Positions 35,201 to 42,625 of a DNA stretch of 64,000 bases are shown here, one piece after another. Position 1 is the stretch's first letter; every line of letters begins with the position of its first letter. This DNA comes from Bacteroidota bacterium (GTDB lineage: Bacteria > Bacteroidota > Bacteroidia > 2-12-FULL-35-15). Under the pieces are notes generated by a model. The model was not told where the DNA came from and made no database searches. It worked only from the letters and a program-made list of their open reading frames with translations. A program made the translations under genes and the position numbers. The stretch lies in NCBI GenBank assembly GCA_005772895.1, contig SXIH01000068.1, positions 1 through 64,000 of the forward strand, written 5' to 3'.

Positions 35201-36142
35201 GGAATTTTCCCTGAAGGTTCCCGCTCTGAAACAGTCAAAATAGGCCGCTTCCACAAAGGTGCGTTTTATATTGCCGAAAAATTAAATCTGGATATTGTAC
35301 CTATTGTTTTTCATGGGAATGCATTTGTTCAAGGTAAAGATGATAGCTTTTTACTAAAACCGGGAATTGTAACAGTAAAATACTTACCTCGCATTTCTGC
35401 AAATGATAAATCATTTGGAGAAGCTTATAACGACAGAACAAAAAGCATCAGTAAATATTTTAAAGACGAGTATTCAAAAATCAGAACTGAAACTGAAACG
35501 GTTGATTACTATTTTAATCGTTTGAGCAAAAATTATATTTATAAAGGTCCGATTACAGAATGGTACATGCGTGTGAAAGTAAAAATGGAGGGAAATTATA
35601 AATTGTTTGAATCATTACTTCCCAAAAAAGGAACTATTACTGATATTGGTTGTGGTTATGGTTTTTTACCATACATGCTTGCATTCATGAGTGAAGACAG
35701 AATTGTGATTGGAACAGATTATGATGAAGCAAAAATTGCTGTTGCAAATAATTGTTTCTCAAAAACAAAAAACATTTCCTTTTTTGCTGCAGATGCAACC
35801 GAATGTGAATTACCAAAAAGTGATGCGTTCGTACTAAGTGATATTTTACATTATTTACCAATGCAAAACCAAGAGAAATTGCTTATCAAATGTATGGACA
35901 GCTTAAATCCAAACGGAATGATTCTTTTACGTGATGCAGATGCAAGTTTAAAAGGCAGGCATTGGGGAACACGTTATACCGAGTTTATTTCCACAAATGT
36001 TGGATTTAATAAAACCAAAAATAAATTAGAATTTGTATCTTCATCCTTTATTTTGGAAGTAGTAAAAAAACATGGATTCAATTTTGAAAAGATTGACAAT
36101 ACAAAACTGACTTCTAACATAACCTACATTATTAAAAAGTAA
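32297..36142 (+). CDS. MMPL exporter - PlsC acyltransferase - methyltransferase fusion
   Basis: 1281 residues joining three activities. About 1-850 is an MMPL/RND exporter with a membrane segment at 14-33, two blocks of five to six membrane segments (around 275-420 and 670-810) and large extracytoplasmic loops. About 860-1070 is a PlsC-type acyltransferase with NHHSVID (near 903-909) and FPEGSRS (near 971-977). About 1090-1281 is a class I SAM methyltransferase with DIGCGYGFLPY near 1116. Two insertions of unrelated frame are absent, so the fusion is genuine. It would export and tailor the pigment or its lipid anchor in one complex. Confidence 0.9.
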   Translation: MGIIFTSIYRLLKKRRILFFLLFLGALGFVGFFASQIKLEEDITKMMPTDTKIERLNTIFKNSKFLDRLVVTVSMTDSTKEANPDKLIEFTDSLITSLQKIDSSLVKEITYKVNDDVMYDVYNTFLENLPIFLEEKDYETLDHLITSERLDTTLEKNYKTLLSPASMILKKNILRDPIGITPYALKRMQSLQFDDNFELENGYIFTKDKKHLLFFITPTPASSETAKNAELLEKVTNSITTTASQNKEVTAEYFGGIAVAVGNAKQIKSDVILTLSITVIGLFLFISLFFRRIEVFFVIFIPVIFGGAFSLAMLYLFKGEISAIALGAGSIILGIAMDYTIHFYTHFKHLNNAEATVKDLSFPLTLGSTTTIGALLSLYFVKSEALQDFGMFAAFSLMGAALFTLVLFPHLMRKKKNVVADENRKLNIIERIAAYKFEKNKYLIWFIILVSAVSIYTSQLVSFEGDMMAFNYMEPELAKAEQNLNSISNVSLRSVYLVSSGKNLDEALTNSEKNIPLLNQLENENALKKYSTISTILLSKQEQEKRIERWKEYWTIEKKDKLKADLISKSAQYKFKEDAFVGFYKMLDKDFATIDASAFNGLKSSMLDNYITEKSDETTVVTVIKTTAENEDKVVNSFKEDEHLVVFDKKFLTNRFIEIIKNNFNLILTISSLLVFFMLLFSYGRFELAIITFLPMVLSWLCILGIMGVFGIKFNIINIIISTFIFGLGDDYAIFITDALLSEYKTGQKNLTSYKTGIFISAITTMIGIGVLIFASHPALKSIGLITIIGMFSVLIISNTIQPALFKFLITNRTDKKRVPFTLLSLLQSVFAFAWFTFGCFTLIPLGFIIVKLLPVPKKTRLKIFHNLRYAYTKSMIYVNVHVRKRIINDLNENLDKPAIVISNHHSVIDSLLMQSLNPKLILMVNDWVWDSPTMGPIVRLGGFIPKAAGYEENLDKIRALIADGYSLGIFPEGSRSETVKIGRFHKGAFYIAEKLNLDIVPIVFHGNAFVQGKDDSFLLKPGIVTVKYLPRISANDKSFGEAYNDRTKSISKYFKDEYSKIRTETETVDYYFNRLSKNYIYKGPITEWYMRVKVKMEGNYKLFESLLPKKGTITDIGCGYGFLPYMLAFMSEDRIVIGTDYDEAKIAVANNCFSKTKNISFFAADATECELPKSDAFVLSDILHYLPMQNQEKLLIKCMDSLNPNGMILLRDADASLKGRHWGTRYTEFISTNVGFNKTKNKLEFVSSSFILEVVKKHGFNFEKIDNTKLTSNITYIIKK

Positions 36143-36149
36143 TTTTATT

Positions 36150-37664
36150 ATGTCACAGTACGATGTTGTAATTATTGGAAGTGGATTGGGAGGGTTAGAG
36201 AGTGCTTTTATTCTTAGCAAAGAAGGATACAAAGTATTGGTGCTTGAAAAGAATCGTCAACTAGGTGGCAGTTTGCAGATATTTGTCCGCGACAAAGCCA
36301 TCTTCGATACAGGCATTCACTACATCGGTGGATTGAATGAAGGTCAAAATTTACATCAGAGTTTTAAATATTTCGAAATTATGGACAAACTCCATTTGCA
36401 TAAAATGGACATGAATGGTTTCGATAAAATTAGTTTTGGTGATGATCCGATAGAATACAATCATGCTCAAGGTTATGATAATTTCGTAGAACAACTATCT
36501 CTTCAATTTCCAAAAGAAAGGGAAGCATTAAAGAATTACGTAACACTTATTAAAGAGGTTTGCGACTATTTTCCATTGTATCAATTACGTGAAGATGAAG
36601 CCCCAATTATCGGAACAAAATATCTGGATATAAGTGCAAAAGATTTTATTGCAGGAATAACTTCCGACCCAAAACTTCAAAATGTACTTGGTGGTTCTAA
36701 CCCATTGTATGCTGGAGATGGCTCTAAAACACCTTTATATGTTCACGCATTGGTAGTAAACACATACATCGAAAGTTCTTATAAATGTGTGGATGGTGGT
36801 GCTCAAATAGAACGATTTCTCACAAAAAATATTAAAGCGATGGGTGGTGAAATTCGTAATTATTCCGAGGTCACAAAAATTGTTGAGAGAGATGGGAAAA
36901 TAACCCATGTTGAGTTAAAAGGAGGAGAAATAATAGAAGGAAAAAATTTCATCTCAAATATTCATCCTGCTTCAACAATGGATATTCTTGAATCCGACAA
37001 AATAAAAAAAGCATTCAGAAACCGTGTTCAGAGCTTAGAAAACTCTTCGTCCGCTTTTATTGTTGACATTGCTTTTAAGCCAAATACATTTGAATATAAA
37101 AATCACAACTACTACCATTACAAAAGAAATGATGTTTGGACCGGGATGTATCAAATTGGTGATGCCTGGCCGGATGGGTATTGTGCATTTATTCCAAAAA
37201 CATCTAAGTCGGATAAATATGCCGACAGTATGACACTATTAAGTTATATGCAATTTGATGATGTAAAAAAATGGGCAGACACTTTTGCTACCATTCCAAA
37301 ACATAGAGACAGCAGAGGTCAAGATTATGAAGAATTTAAGATTGGAAAAGCAGAGCAATTAATTGATGAAGTAGAGAAGAAATTTCCCGGGATACGAAAT
37401 TGCATCAACTCCTACACTTCATCTACACCACTTACTTATCGTGATTATATTGGTGCCCGCGATGGTGGTTTATATGGAATTGCAAAAGATTATCATGATC
37501 CGATTAAAACATTTATATCACCAACCACTAAAATTCCAAACTTATTTTTTACGGGACAAAATTTGAATATGCATGGTGTTTTGGGAGTAACGGTTGGGGT
37601 AATCAGAACATGTGGCGTTTTTGTTGGACAAAATTATTTGTTAAATAAAATAAACAAAGCTTAA
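36150..37664 (+). CDS. CrtI/retinol-saturase-like FAD oxidoreductase
   Basis: 504 residues. FAD Rossmann motif IIGSGLGGLESA is at about 8-19, then LEKNRQLGGSLQIF, and the C-terminal FAD motif reads FFTGQNLNMHGVLGVT. It belongs to the CrtI/carotenoid-isomerase superfamily but is distinct from the CrtI and CrtD of the carotenoid locus. Flexirubin clusters often carry such an enzyme next to the MMPL fusion, so it may act on the polyene chain. It starts seven bases after the MMPL fusion and closes the pigment cluster as I see it. Confidence 0.82.
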   Translation: MSQYDVVIIGSGLGGLESAFILSKEGYKVLVLEKNRQLGGSLQIFVRDKAIFDTGIHYIGGLNEGQNLHQSFKYFEIMDKLHLHKMDMNGFDKISFGDDPIEYNHAQGYDNFVEQLSLQFPKEREALKNYVTLIKEVCDYFPLYQLREDEAPIIGTKYLDISAKDFIAGITSDPKLQNVLGGSNPLYAGDGSKTPLYVHALVVNTYIESSYKCVDGGAQIERFLTKNIKAMGGEIRNYSEVTKIVERDGKITHVELKGGEIIEGKNFISNIHPASTMDILESDKIKKAFRNRVQSLENSSSAFIVDIAFKPNTFEYKNHNYYHYKRNDVWTGMYQIGDAWPDGYCAFIPKTSKSDKYADSMTLLSYMQFDDVKKWADTFATIPKHRDSRGQDYEEFKIGKAEQLIDEVEKKFPGIRNCINSYTSSTPLTYRDYIGARDGGLYGIAKDYHDPIKTFISPTTKIPNLFFTGQNLNMHGVLGVTVGVIRTCGVFVGQNYLLNKINKA

Positions 37665-37674
37665 AAACTGAAAC

Positions 37675-38211
37675 ATGAAACTACTTTTCATAAAATACTC
37701 AATGGCGCTCCTTCCATTCTTTTTTGTGATGGATACTCCTACTCTAAAAGTAAAATCAGCTGATGTGACTTTTAAAATAAAAAACGCAGGATTAACTGTT
37801 GATGGTTCATTCACAGGTTTGGAAGCTGATATAAAATTCAATCAATTAAAACCTGAAGAATCTACAATAAAAGCAAGTGTAAACTCCAAGAGTGTAAACA
37901 CAGGAAATAATATGCGTGATGAGCATATTCGTAAACCGGAATATTTTGATGTAGAAAAGTTTCCGAAAATCACTCTTCAATCTACAAAAATTGAAAAAAC
38001 CGGGCCCATCACTTTTAAAGGAACATTTAATTTAACCATGAAAGGTGTTACAAAAGTGGTTGTTATTCCTTTTACATTCATGAAAACACCTGAAAAAACA
38101 GAATTTAAAGGAAGCTTTCAAATTAACAGAAGAGATTATGGAGTTGGTGGCAACAGCATTTCTTTGTCAGACAATGCAACAATAAATTTGACTATTCTGG
38201 TTACTGAATAA
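37675..38211 (+). CDS. YceI family protein
   Basis: 178 residues. N-terminal hydrophobic segment (MKLLFIKYSMALLPFFFVM) precedes a YceI lipocalin-like barrel: KSADVTFKIKNAGLTVDGSF, NMRDEHIRKPEYFDVEKFPKIT, KGTFNLTMKGVTKVV, INRRDYGVGG. YceI proteins bind isoprenoid-like lipids in the periplasm. It lies ten bases after the FAD enzyme, in the same direction, so it may carry a polyene or isoprenoid ligand, though this is context only. Confidence 0.9.
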   Translation: MKLLFIKYSMALLPFFFVMDTPTLKVKSADVTFKIKNAGLTVDGSFTGLEADIKFNQLKPEESTIKASVNSKSVNTGNNMRDEHIRKPEYFDVEKFPKITLQSTKIEKTGPITFKGTFNLTMKGVTKVVVIPFTFMKTPEKTEFKGSFQINRRDYGVGGNSISLSDNATINLTILVTE

Positions 38212-38216
38212 GATAT

Positions 38217-38456
38217 ATGTTTGAGGTATATGCAATCAAAAGTTCAAGCAGAAACTATTTATACATTGGTATCACAAGCAATTTTGAAAGACGATTCAAA
38301 CAGCATAACGAAGGACAAAACAGAACAACAAAACCTTATGCACCTTTTATTTTAGTTCTGAAGGAAATATTTCCTGATAGAATTAATGCAAGAGAAAGAG
38401 AAAAATATTTAAAATCCGGAATAGGAAGAGAATATTTAAGATCTTTAATAAACTAA
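38217..38456 (+). CDS. Small GIY-YIG nuclease domain protein
   Basis: 79 residues, single domain of the UPF0213 type. The signature is VYAIKSSSRNYLYIGITSN, with the conserved Arg in FERRFKQHNEG and Glu near ARERE. The stop is three bases before the tRNA-Leu gene. Small GIY-YIG proteins are multi-copy in Bacteroidota and often stand beside RNA genes. Nuclease function is not established for this class. Confidence 0.87.
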   Translation: MFEVYAIKSSSRNYLYIGITSNFERRFKQHNEGQNRTTKPYAPFILVLKEIFPDRINAREREKYLKSGIGREYLRSLIN

Positions 38457-38458
38457 AT

Positions 38459-38540
38459 ACTTGGGTGGCGAAACTGGCAGACGTGTACGCTTGAGGGGCG
38501 TATGTCGAAAGACGTGGGGGTTCGACTCCCCTCCCAAGTA
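38459..38540 (+). tRNA. tRNA-Leu (anticodon GAG)
   Basis: 82 bases. Acceptor stem ACTTGGG (38459-38465) pairs with CCCAAGT (38533-38539), discriminator A38540, CCA not encoded. The anticodon arm is TACGC-TTGAGGG-GCGTA, anticodon GAG. A long variable arm (GTC-GAAA-GAC) marks a class II tRNA, and the T arm is GGGG-TTCGACT-CCCC. Confidence 0.94.
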
Positions 38541-38572
38541 CTAAAAAGTTCATTAACATTATTTTGAAGTAA

Positions 38573-38640
38573 GTGGCGAACCTGCCTGCCGGCAGGCAGG
38601 TGTCGAAAGACGTGGGGGTTCGACTCCCCTCCCGAGTACT
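38573..38640 (+). pseudogene. Broken tRNA-Leu copy with palindrome in place of D/anticodon region
   Basis: The last 40 bases (38601-38640) match 38503-38542 of the intact tRNA-Leu with one difference, covering variable arm, T arm and 3' acceptor strand. Eight bases (GTGGCGAA, 38573-38580) match the region just after the intact acceptor. The 30 bases holding D loop and anticodon arm are replaced by a 20-bp palindrome, and the 5' acceptor strand is lost. It cannot fold as a tRNA. Confidence 0.88.
38581..38600. repeat. Perfect palindrome CCTGCCTGCCGGCAGGCAGG
   Basis: Ten-base arms, perfect, with A and T extending it by one pair. A near-identical palindrome (two changes, still symmetric) is at 54637-54656; both are preceded by GAA. 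This one lies inside the broken tRNA-Leu. Confidence 0.9.
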
Positions 38641-38672
38641 TATTCTCTTCTTAAAAAAATCTAAAAAATAAA

Positions 38673-39749
38673 ATGGATTCAATTTTCAAAAATTTAAAAG
38701 TTGTTGAATTGGCAAATGTTTTGGCCGGACCGGCAGTGGGAATGTTTTTTTCTGAACTGGGTGCAGAGGTAATAAAAATTGAAAATAAAGTTACAGATGG
38801 TGATGTTACCAGAAGTTGGAAATTGCCTTCAGAAAATCCAAAGTCTAAAAGTTCCGCTTATTATGCTTCTGTAAACTGGAATAAAAAAATAATTTTTGCT
38901 GATTTAAAAAATGAAAGCGACAAGAAAAAAATTATTCGATTAATAGAAAAAGCAGACGTTGTTATTTCGAATTATAAAAAAGGTGATGATGTAAAATTTG
39001 GAATGGATTACCCATCACTAAAAAAAATAAATCCGACTTTAATATATGCCCATATTTCCGGTTTTGGAGAAACGAGTAGCAGAACAGCTTTCGATATTGT
39101 ATTGCAGGCTGAAACAGGATTTATGTATATGAACGGTACAAAAAAAAGTGGTCCGGTAAAAATGCCTGTGGCTTTAATAGATATTCTTGCAGCTCATCAA
39201 TTAAAAGAAGGGATTTTAGTTTCTTTAATAAAAAGAGGGACAAGTGGAAAAGGAAGCAAAGTGACAGTTTCCTTATATGATGCAGCAATTTCTTCTTTGG
39301 CAAATCAAGCAACTAATTGGTTGATGGCAAAACACAATCCGCAACCAATAGGTTCATTGCATCCTAACATTGCACCTTATGGTGAAATTTTTAATACACT
39401 TGATAAAAAGCAAATTGTTTTAGCCGTTGGGAACGACAAACAATTTAAAGATCTTTGCAAACATTTAAATTTAGAGTCGTTACTCAAAAATGATAAATTT
39501 TCAACAAATAGAAACAGAGTAAAAAACAGAGAACAACTTTTTAATCTGTTAAGTAAAGAGATAAAAAAACATAAGTCGCAACCACTTTTAAATCATTTTA
39601 TTCAAAAGGATGTTCCCGCTGGCATAATAAAATCTGTAAAAGAGGTTTTTAACGATAAAAAAGTTAAACAACTTTCTTTAAAAGAAAACGACACTTTTAA
39701 TGGTAAATCGGAAAGGATAAAATCACTCATTTTTAACATAAATAATTGA
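38673..39749 (+). CDS. CoA-transferase family III (CaiB/BaiF)
   Basis: 358 residues, slightly short for the family (usually 380-410). N-terminal LKVVELANVLAGPAVGMFFSELGAEVIKIE and the catalytic region ISGFGETSSRTAFDIVLQAETGFM, whose Asp is the CoA-ester-forming residue, are intact. It moves CoA between carboxylic acids; substrate unknown. It starts 32 bases after the broken tRNA and is alone on its side of the beta-barrel gene's promoter. Confidence 0.88.
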   Translation: MDSIFKNLKVVELANVLAGPAVGMFFSELGAEVIKIENKVTDGDVTRSWKLPSENPKSKSSAYYASVNWNKKIIFADLKNESDKKKIIRLIEKADVVISNYKKGDDVKFGMDYPSLKKINPTLIYAHISGFGETSSRTAFDIVLQAETGFMYMNGTKKSGPVKMPVALIDILAAHQLKEGILVSLIKRGTSGKGSKVTVSLYDAAISSLANQATNWLMAKHNPQPIGSLHPNIAPYGEIFNTLDKKQIVLAVGNDKQFKDLCKHLNLESLLKNDKFSTNRNRVKNREQLFNLLSKEIKKHKSQPLLNHFIQKDVPAGIIKSVKEVFNDKKVKQLSLKENDTFNGKSERIKSLIFNINN

Positions 39750-39786
39750 TTTTCAAACACTTCTTGTATTTTGTAGATAACTTTCA

Positions 39787-39818
39787 TTTGGTTTATATTG
39801 ATAAATTACTTAAATTTG
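39787..39818 (+). promoter_or_regulatory. Bacteroidota-type promoter
   Basis: TTTG at 39787-39790, 20 bases, TAAATTTG at 39811-39818, 25 bases before ATG 39844. One of the best consensus matches in the window. Confidence 0.62.
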
Positions 39819-39843
39819 CCAATCTATAAAGCATAGAACTAAC

Positions 39844-40809
39844 ATGTTAAAAAAGCTACTCATTTTTTTACTGATTATCTCTCCTGTTTTTGCTTCAGCC
39901 CAATATGGTAAGAAAAGAAAAGGTATGAGAACTGGAAGCTCTTTCTATAAAAGAAAAAAACCACGCCCGGAATTTATTATTGGTTTAGGTGCCTCAAACT
40001 TCCTTGGAGAATTAGGTGGAGCAAATCAGATTGGTACATTTTTCGTGAGAGATTTGGAATTCAAAGCAACTCGTCCGTCTGCACAAGTTGCAATCAGATA
40101 TAAATTTAATTCGAGATTGGCTGTAAAAGGAGGATTCTATTATCAGTTATTGAGTGGAAATGATAATCTAACAAAAGAACCTTTTAGAAACAATAGAAAT
40201 TTGCATTTCAGAGCTCATACCTATGAGTTGTCTGGTCAAATGGAATTTTTCTTCACAAAAGAGCAACAAGGTCATCGCTACCAGATAAAGAATGCAAAAG
40301 GTATGAAGAGTTATAATTTCCAAGCCTATGGATTTGTTGGAGTTGGAGGAATTTTCTTTAATCCACAAGCAAAATACAAAGGTGCTTGGGTAAACTTACA
40401 GCCTCTAGGTACTGAAGGACAAGGACTGCCTGATGGACCAAAAAAATATTCCCGCTTTACAGTTGTTATTCCTTATGGATTTGGTGTGAAAGATGCGATT
40501 AATAAAGAATGGTCAATCGGATTAGAAGTAGGTATTCGTAAAACATTTTCTGATTATATTGATGATGTTAGTGGCGTATATTACGACAATGCTGTAATCA
40601 GAGCAGAAAGAGGAGATATGGCTGCTGATTTAGCTGATCCATCATTATTGAATATGCCTGCAGAACTAGGAGGAAATTCACACGGAGGAAATCAATCTGC
40701 AACCGGAGAAGTACGTGGGCATTCAAATCATAAAGATGCTTACATGTTTATTAACGTTACTGCATCCTATAAAATTCCTGCTAAACGCAGAACACGTTCT
40801 AAATTCTAA
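39844..40809 (+). CDS. Outer-membrane beta-barrel protein, DUF6089-like
   Basis: 321 residues with signal peptide ending SPVFASAQ, then a basic stretch (KKRKGMRTGSSFYKRKK). The rest shows alternating beta-strand pattern with glycines (FIIGLGASNFLGELGGANQIG, AYGFVGVGGIFF), typical of the DUF6089 barrel proteins of Bacteroidota. Ends in a basic KRRTRSKF instead of the usual aromatic. Has its own promoter. Function unknown; probably outer membrane. Confidence 0.82.
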   Translation: MLKKLLIFLLIISPVFASAQYGKKRKGMRTGSSFYKRKKPRPEFIIGLGASNFLGELGGANQIGTFFVRDLEFKATRPSAQVAIRYKFNSRLAVKGGFYYQLLSGNDNLTKEPFRNNRNLHFRAHTYELSGQMEFFFTKEQQGHRYQIKNAKGMKSYNFQAYGFVGVGGIFFNPQAKYKGAWVNLQPLGTEGQGLPDGPKKYSRFTVVIPYGFGVKDAINKEWSIGLEVGIRKTFSDYIDDVSGVYYDNAVIRAERGDMAADLADPSLLNMPAELGGNSHGGNQSATGEVRGHSNHKDAYMFINVTASYKIPAKRRTRSKF

Positions 40810-40824
40810 CATCTGAAAACACTT

Positions 40825-41259
40825 ATTACAATAAAAGAGCCTCAAACCCTGAAAGAGTTTGAGGCTTATTATTTATTGAGATATGAGGTTCTTCGTAAAC
40901 CATGGAATCAACCATTTGGAAGCGAAAGAGACAATTCAGAAGAAACTTCAACCCACATTATGGCTTGTGATTCAGAGAATAATATATTAGGCGTTTGCAG
41001 ATTACAATTAAATTCTCCCACAGAAGCACAACTAAGATTCATGGGAGTTAAAGAAGATACCCAAGGATTGGGAATTGGAAAAAAATTAATTGCTTATGCA
41101 GAAGAAAAAGCAAAACAGCAAGGAGCAAAAAAATTAATTTTACAAGCTAGAGAAATTGCAGTTGAATTTTATAAAAAATGTGGGTATACTATTGTAGAAA
41201 AAAGTTTTTTAATGTGGGACGAAATTCAACATTACTTAATGGAGAAAAAAATAGACTAA
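40825..41259 (+). CDS. GNAT family N-acetyltransferase, start codon unclear
   Basis: About 145 residues. The GNAT core is intact: LRYEVLRKPWNQPFGSERD at the N-terminus and acetyl-CoA-binding QGLGIGKKL near residue 70. The ORF continues upstream of the first possible TTG (40876) into clear GNAT sequence (EPQTLKEFEAYY), so initiation must be further up. No ATG or GTG exists between the preceding stop (40809) and there. ATT 40825 is the best guess; CTG 40813 or TTG 40876 are alternatives. A hairpin in this segment lies within the coding part. Confidence 0.7.
   Translation: MTIKEPQTLKEFEAYYLLRYEVLRKPWNQPFGSERDNSEETSTHIMACDSENNILGVCRLQLNSPTEAQLRFMGVKEDTQGLGIGKKLIAYAEEKAKQQGAKKLILQAREIAVEFYKKCGYTIVEKSFLMWDEIQHYLMEKKID
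40838..40866. other. Hairpin between DUF6089 and GNAT, overlapping GNAT coding
   Basis: AGCCTCAAAC (40838-40847) pairs with GTTTGAGGCT (40857-40866) over a nine-base loop, followed by TTATTATTTATT. It resembles a terminator for the barrel gene but also encodes EPQTLKEFEA of the GNAT protein. Confidence 0.65.
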
Positions 41260-41271
41260 TATATACTATCT

Positions 41272-41694
41272 ATGAACAAAAGAATATACCCATGCCTTTG
41301 GTTTGATAATAAAGCAAAGGAAGCAGCAAATTTTTATTGCTCAGTTTTCAAAAACTCAAAAATTATTTCAGAAAACCCAATGGTAGTAAAATTTGAGTTA
41401 AATGATACAGAATTCATGGGACTTAATGGTGGACCAAATTTCAAGTTTAATGAAGCTGTCTCATTTGTAATAGAATGCGATGACCAAGAAGAAATTGACC
41501 ATTACTGGTACAAACTAACAGAAGGTGGCGAAGAAAGTATGTGTGGCTGGTTAAAAGATAAATATGGGGTTTCTTGGCAGGTTGTGCCAAAAATTTTGGG
41601 AAAACTTATGAGTGATCCGGAAAAATCACAAAAGGTAGTTCAGGCATTTTTAAAAATGAAAAAGTTTGATATTGCCACTTTGCTAAATGTCTGA
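41272..41694 (+). CDS. VOC family protein (PhnB-like)
   Basis: 140 residues, glyoxalase/bleomycin-resistance fold of the PhnB type (MNKRIYPCLWFDNKAKEAANFYCSVF, EFMGLNGGPNFKFNEAVSFVIECDDQEEIDHYWYKLTEGGEE). GWLKDKYGVSWQVVP is the usual closing motif. Related proteins are annotated 3-demethylubiquinone methyltransferases without proof. It overlaps the next gene by eight bases, so it is translationally coupled to panE. Confidence 0.9.
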   Translation: MNKRIYPCLWFDNKAKEAANFYCSVFKNSKIISENPMVVKFELNDTEFMGLNGGPNFKFNEAVSFVIECDDQEEIDHYWYKLTEGGEESMCGWLKDKYGVSWQVVPKILGKLMSDPEKSQKVVQAFLKMKKFDIATLLNV

Positions 41695-42625
41695 AAAAAC
41701 AAAAATAGCGGTACTTGGCATTGGTGCTGTCGGAGGCTACTTTGGCGGACTATTGGCTGAACGCTATTTAAATTCTAACGAGATCGAAATTATTTTTGTT
41801 GCAAGAAAAAGATCAATAAAAATAATAAAAGAAAAAGGTCTTAAAATTATTACTCCCGAACAGGAAAAAATTGTTTTTCCAAATCTTGTAACTGATAATC
41901 CAAAAGAAATTGGAAAGATTGATTATTTGATTTGCTCCGTAAAAAGCTACGATCTGGAAGAAAGCATAATTGCGCTAAAAGATTGTATACATTCAGAAAC
42001 TGTTATTTTACCACTCCTGAATGGTGTGGATGCAAAAGATATTATTTATTCTGCTCTTCCCAATGCAAAAATATGGGACGGATGTGTTTATATTATTTCC
42101 AGATTAACTGAGCCGGGAGTAATACATGAAGGTGGAAAAATTCATTCTTTATATTTTGGTTCTGAGAAAAATGATGAAAGACTTAAACAGTTCAATAACG
42201 TTCTGCTCAATGCAGGAATAGATGCTCGTTTATCTGAAAATATAACCTTAACTGTTTGGGAAAAATTTATTTTCATTTCTGTAGTAGCAAGTTTAACCAG
42301 TTATCTGAATATGTCAATTGGTCCTATATTGGAAAATGAAAATCATAGAAAATTAGCAGTGAAATTACTCACAGAAATAAAGAGTGTAGCAGAAGCAAAA
42401 AAAATAGTTCTGCCAACTGATATTATAGAAAAAACATTGGGGATGATGGAACGTATGCCTTATGAAACAACTTCTTCAATGCACAGTGATTTTTTAAAGG
42501 GTAGCAAAACCGAATATCGTTCACTTACAGAATATGTTGTTAAGTGTGGAGAAAAATTGAGTGTTGCCACTCCGGAATATGAAAAGATTTTAGAAAAGTT
42601 CAAAAACCTTACATCTTATTCTTGA
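41687..42625 (+). CDS. panE: 2-dehydropantoate 2-reductase (ketopantoate reductase)
   Basis: 312 residues. NADPH-binding GIGAVGGYFGG at 11-21, RKRS at about 37-40 for phosphate contact, SVKSYDLE with a catalytic-region Lys, and the catalytic Lys in VWEKFIF near 189. Reduces ketopantoate to pantoate in coenzyme A synthesis. Overlaps the VOC gene by eight bases. The ApbA/PanE family also contains enzymes with other substrates, so the gene symbol is probable rather than proven. Confidence 0.88.
   Translation: MSEKTKIAVLGIGAVGGYFGGLLAERYLNSNEIEIIFVARKRSIKIIKEKGLKIITPEQEKIVFPNLVTDNPKEIGKIDYLICSVKSYDLEESIIALKDCIHSETVILPLLNGVDAKDIIYSALPNAKIWDGCVYIISRLTEPGVIHEGGKIHSLYFGSEKNDERLKQFNNVLLNAGIDARLSENITLTVWEKFIFISVVASLTSYLNMSIGPILENENHRKLAVKLLTEIKSVAEAKKIVLPTDIIEKTLGMMERMPYETTSSMHSDFLKGSKTEYRSLTEYVVKCGEKLSVATPEYEKILEKFKNLTSYS

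Noticed and set aside
38383-38682. A minus-strand reading frame of about 99 codons across the tRNA-Leu and its broken copy
   Set aside because: It is an artefact: it reads the complement of the tRNA (GRGVEPPRLSTYAP-type spurious peptide known from many genomes) and overlaps a real gene end.
40838-40866. Hairpin taken as a simple terminator for the DUF6089-like gene
   Set aside because: It encodes part of the GNAT N-terminus in frame and is followed by a mixed AT tail, not a clean T-run; kept only as an ambiguous structure.
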